From an uncultured Acidimicrobiales bacterium (GTDB lineage: Bacteria; Actinomycetota; Acidimicrobiia; Acidimicrobiales; SZUA-35): a DNA stretch of 13,180 nucleotides. Made by a program: the position numbers and the translations under genes. Below the pieces are notes generated by a model. That model saw only the letters and a program-made list of their open reading frames with translations. It was not told the DNA's origin and did not search any database. Of this stretch, positions 12,898-13,180 are shown piece by piece. Positions within the stretch are counted from its first letter, which is position 1. The number at the start of each line of letters is the position of its first letter. Location of the stretch: the NCBI GenBank assembly GCA_938028175.1, contig CALJAE010000130.1:1-13180 (forward strand), read 5' to 3'.

Positions 12898-13180
12898 ATG
12901 TCCAGCTCGTCGAATCAAAGCATTTGGATTAGTCGCCACAGCAAAACTATTTTGGGTTTCTATGGCCTTTATGTTTTAGTTGTTCTGGGGATATTTTTTC
13001 TTGACCGAGCTCCACTGCGCAACGAAACCTATCTGTTGATAGTTGCTAGGGGCATGTTTATGCTTGTCCCTTACTGGAAGCGGGCACGGGCTTCTGTTGG
13101 TGCTGCTGATAAAGCAGTTTGGTGGGCGCTATTCGTTTTTGGTGTAAGTGTTCCCCTTAACATCATAAGTATCTATCCCG
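12898..13180 (+). CDS. Integral membrane protein, unknown function (C-terminus beyond window)
   Basis: Ninety-four residues are readable before the window ends. A polar N-terminus (MSSSSNQSIWISRHSKT) is followed by a strong helix at about 18-36 (ILGFYGLYVLVVLGIFFLD). A second hydrophobic stretch is at about 46-60 (LLIVARGMFMLVPYW), then a basic loop KRARASVGAADKA, and a third helix begins at about 75 (WWALFVFGVSVPLNIISIY). This suggests a polytopic membrane protein, but I recognise no family motif. The ATG is chosen because a promoter-like pair ends six bases before it; an in-frame TTG 27 bases upstream is an alternative and an in-frame TAA lies further back. It is divergent from uup. Confidence 0.7.
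   Translation, partial: MSSSSNQSIWISRHSKTILGFYGLYVLVVLGIFFLDRAPLRNETYLLIVARGMFMLVPYWKRARASVGAADKAVWWALFVFGVSVPLNIISIYP

Overview
The window looks like a chromosomal segment of an actinobacterium with mid-range G+C content. Gene packing, frequent GTG/TTG starts and the protein families (an actinobacterial-style two-domain M15 peptidase, DUF3179 and DUF302 proteins, short-spaced operons) would fit a marine Acidimicrobiia-like lineage, but no rRNA or marker gene fixes the taxonomy. I see no insertion sequence, phage gene, tRNA, rRNA or CRISPR array.

Layout, left to right. 1-773 (-): a cyclopropane-fatty-acid-synthase-type methyltransferase cut by the window edge. 939-2713 (+): a two-gene unit of an acidic lipoprotein and an exported M15 D,D-peptidase that overlap by 4 bases. 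2720-2857 (-): an unlisted 45-residue single-helix membrane protein downstream of a DUF3179 lipoprotein (2921-3949, -). 4058-7846 (+): a unit comprising a PH-like membrane protein, a BtuF/FhuD-type binding lipoprotein, a FecCD permease and a FecE-type ATPase, which together form an importer for a metal chelate such as cobalamin, heme or a siderophore. 7830-10469 (-): a YdjM-type membrane hydrolase, DNA polymerase IV and an unrecognised 207-residue protein, in that transcriptional order. 10553-10951 (+): a DUF302 protein. 10959-12689 (-): an ABC-F ATPase of the Uup group. 12898-13180 (+): the start of an unrecognised membrane protein, cut by the right edge.

Expression signals are the most informative non-coding part. 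Several genes have no Shine-Dalgarno sequence but carry a sigma-70-like -10 element ending 6 to 10 bases before the start codon. For the permease, dinB and the right-end gene this is paired with a -35-like TTG hexamer at exactly 17 bases, suggesting leaderless transcripts. Two other leaders are odd. The lipoprotein at 939 is preceded by an in-frame ATG with a good Shine-Dalgarno and an amber codon three codons later. The uup leader holds a 14-codon ORF with its own Shine-Dalgarno plus two abutting hairpins, a layout that resembles attenuation. These two leaders, the 45-residue protein and the unknown partner of dinB are the parts most worth checking. I see no clearly new multi-gene system.
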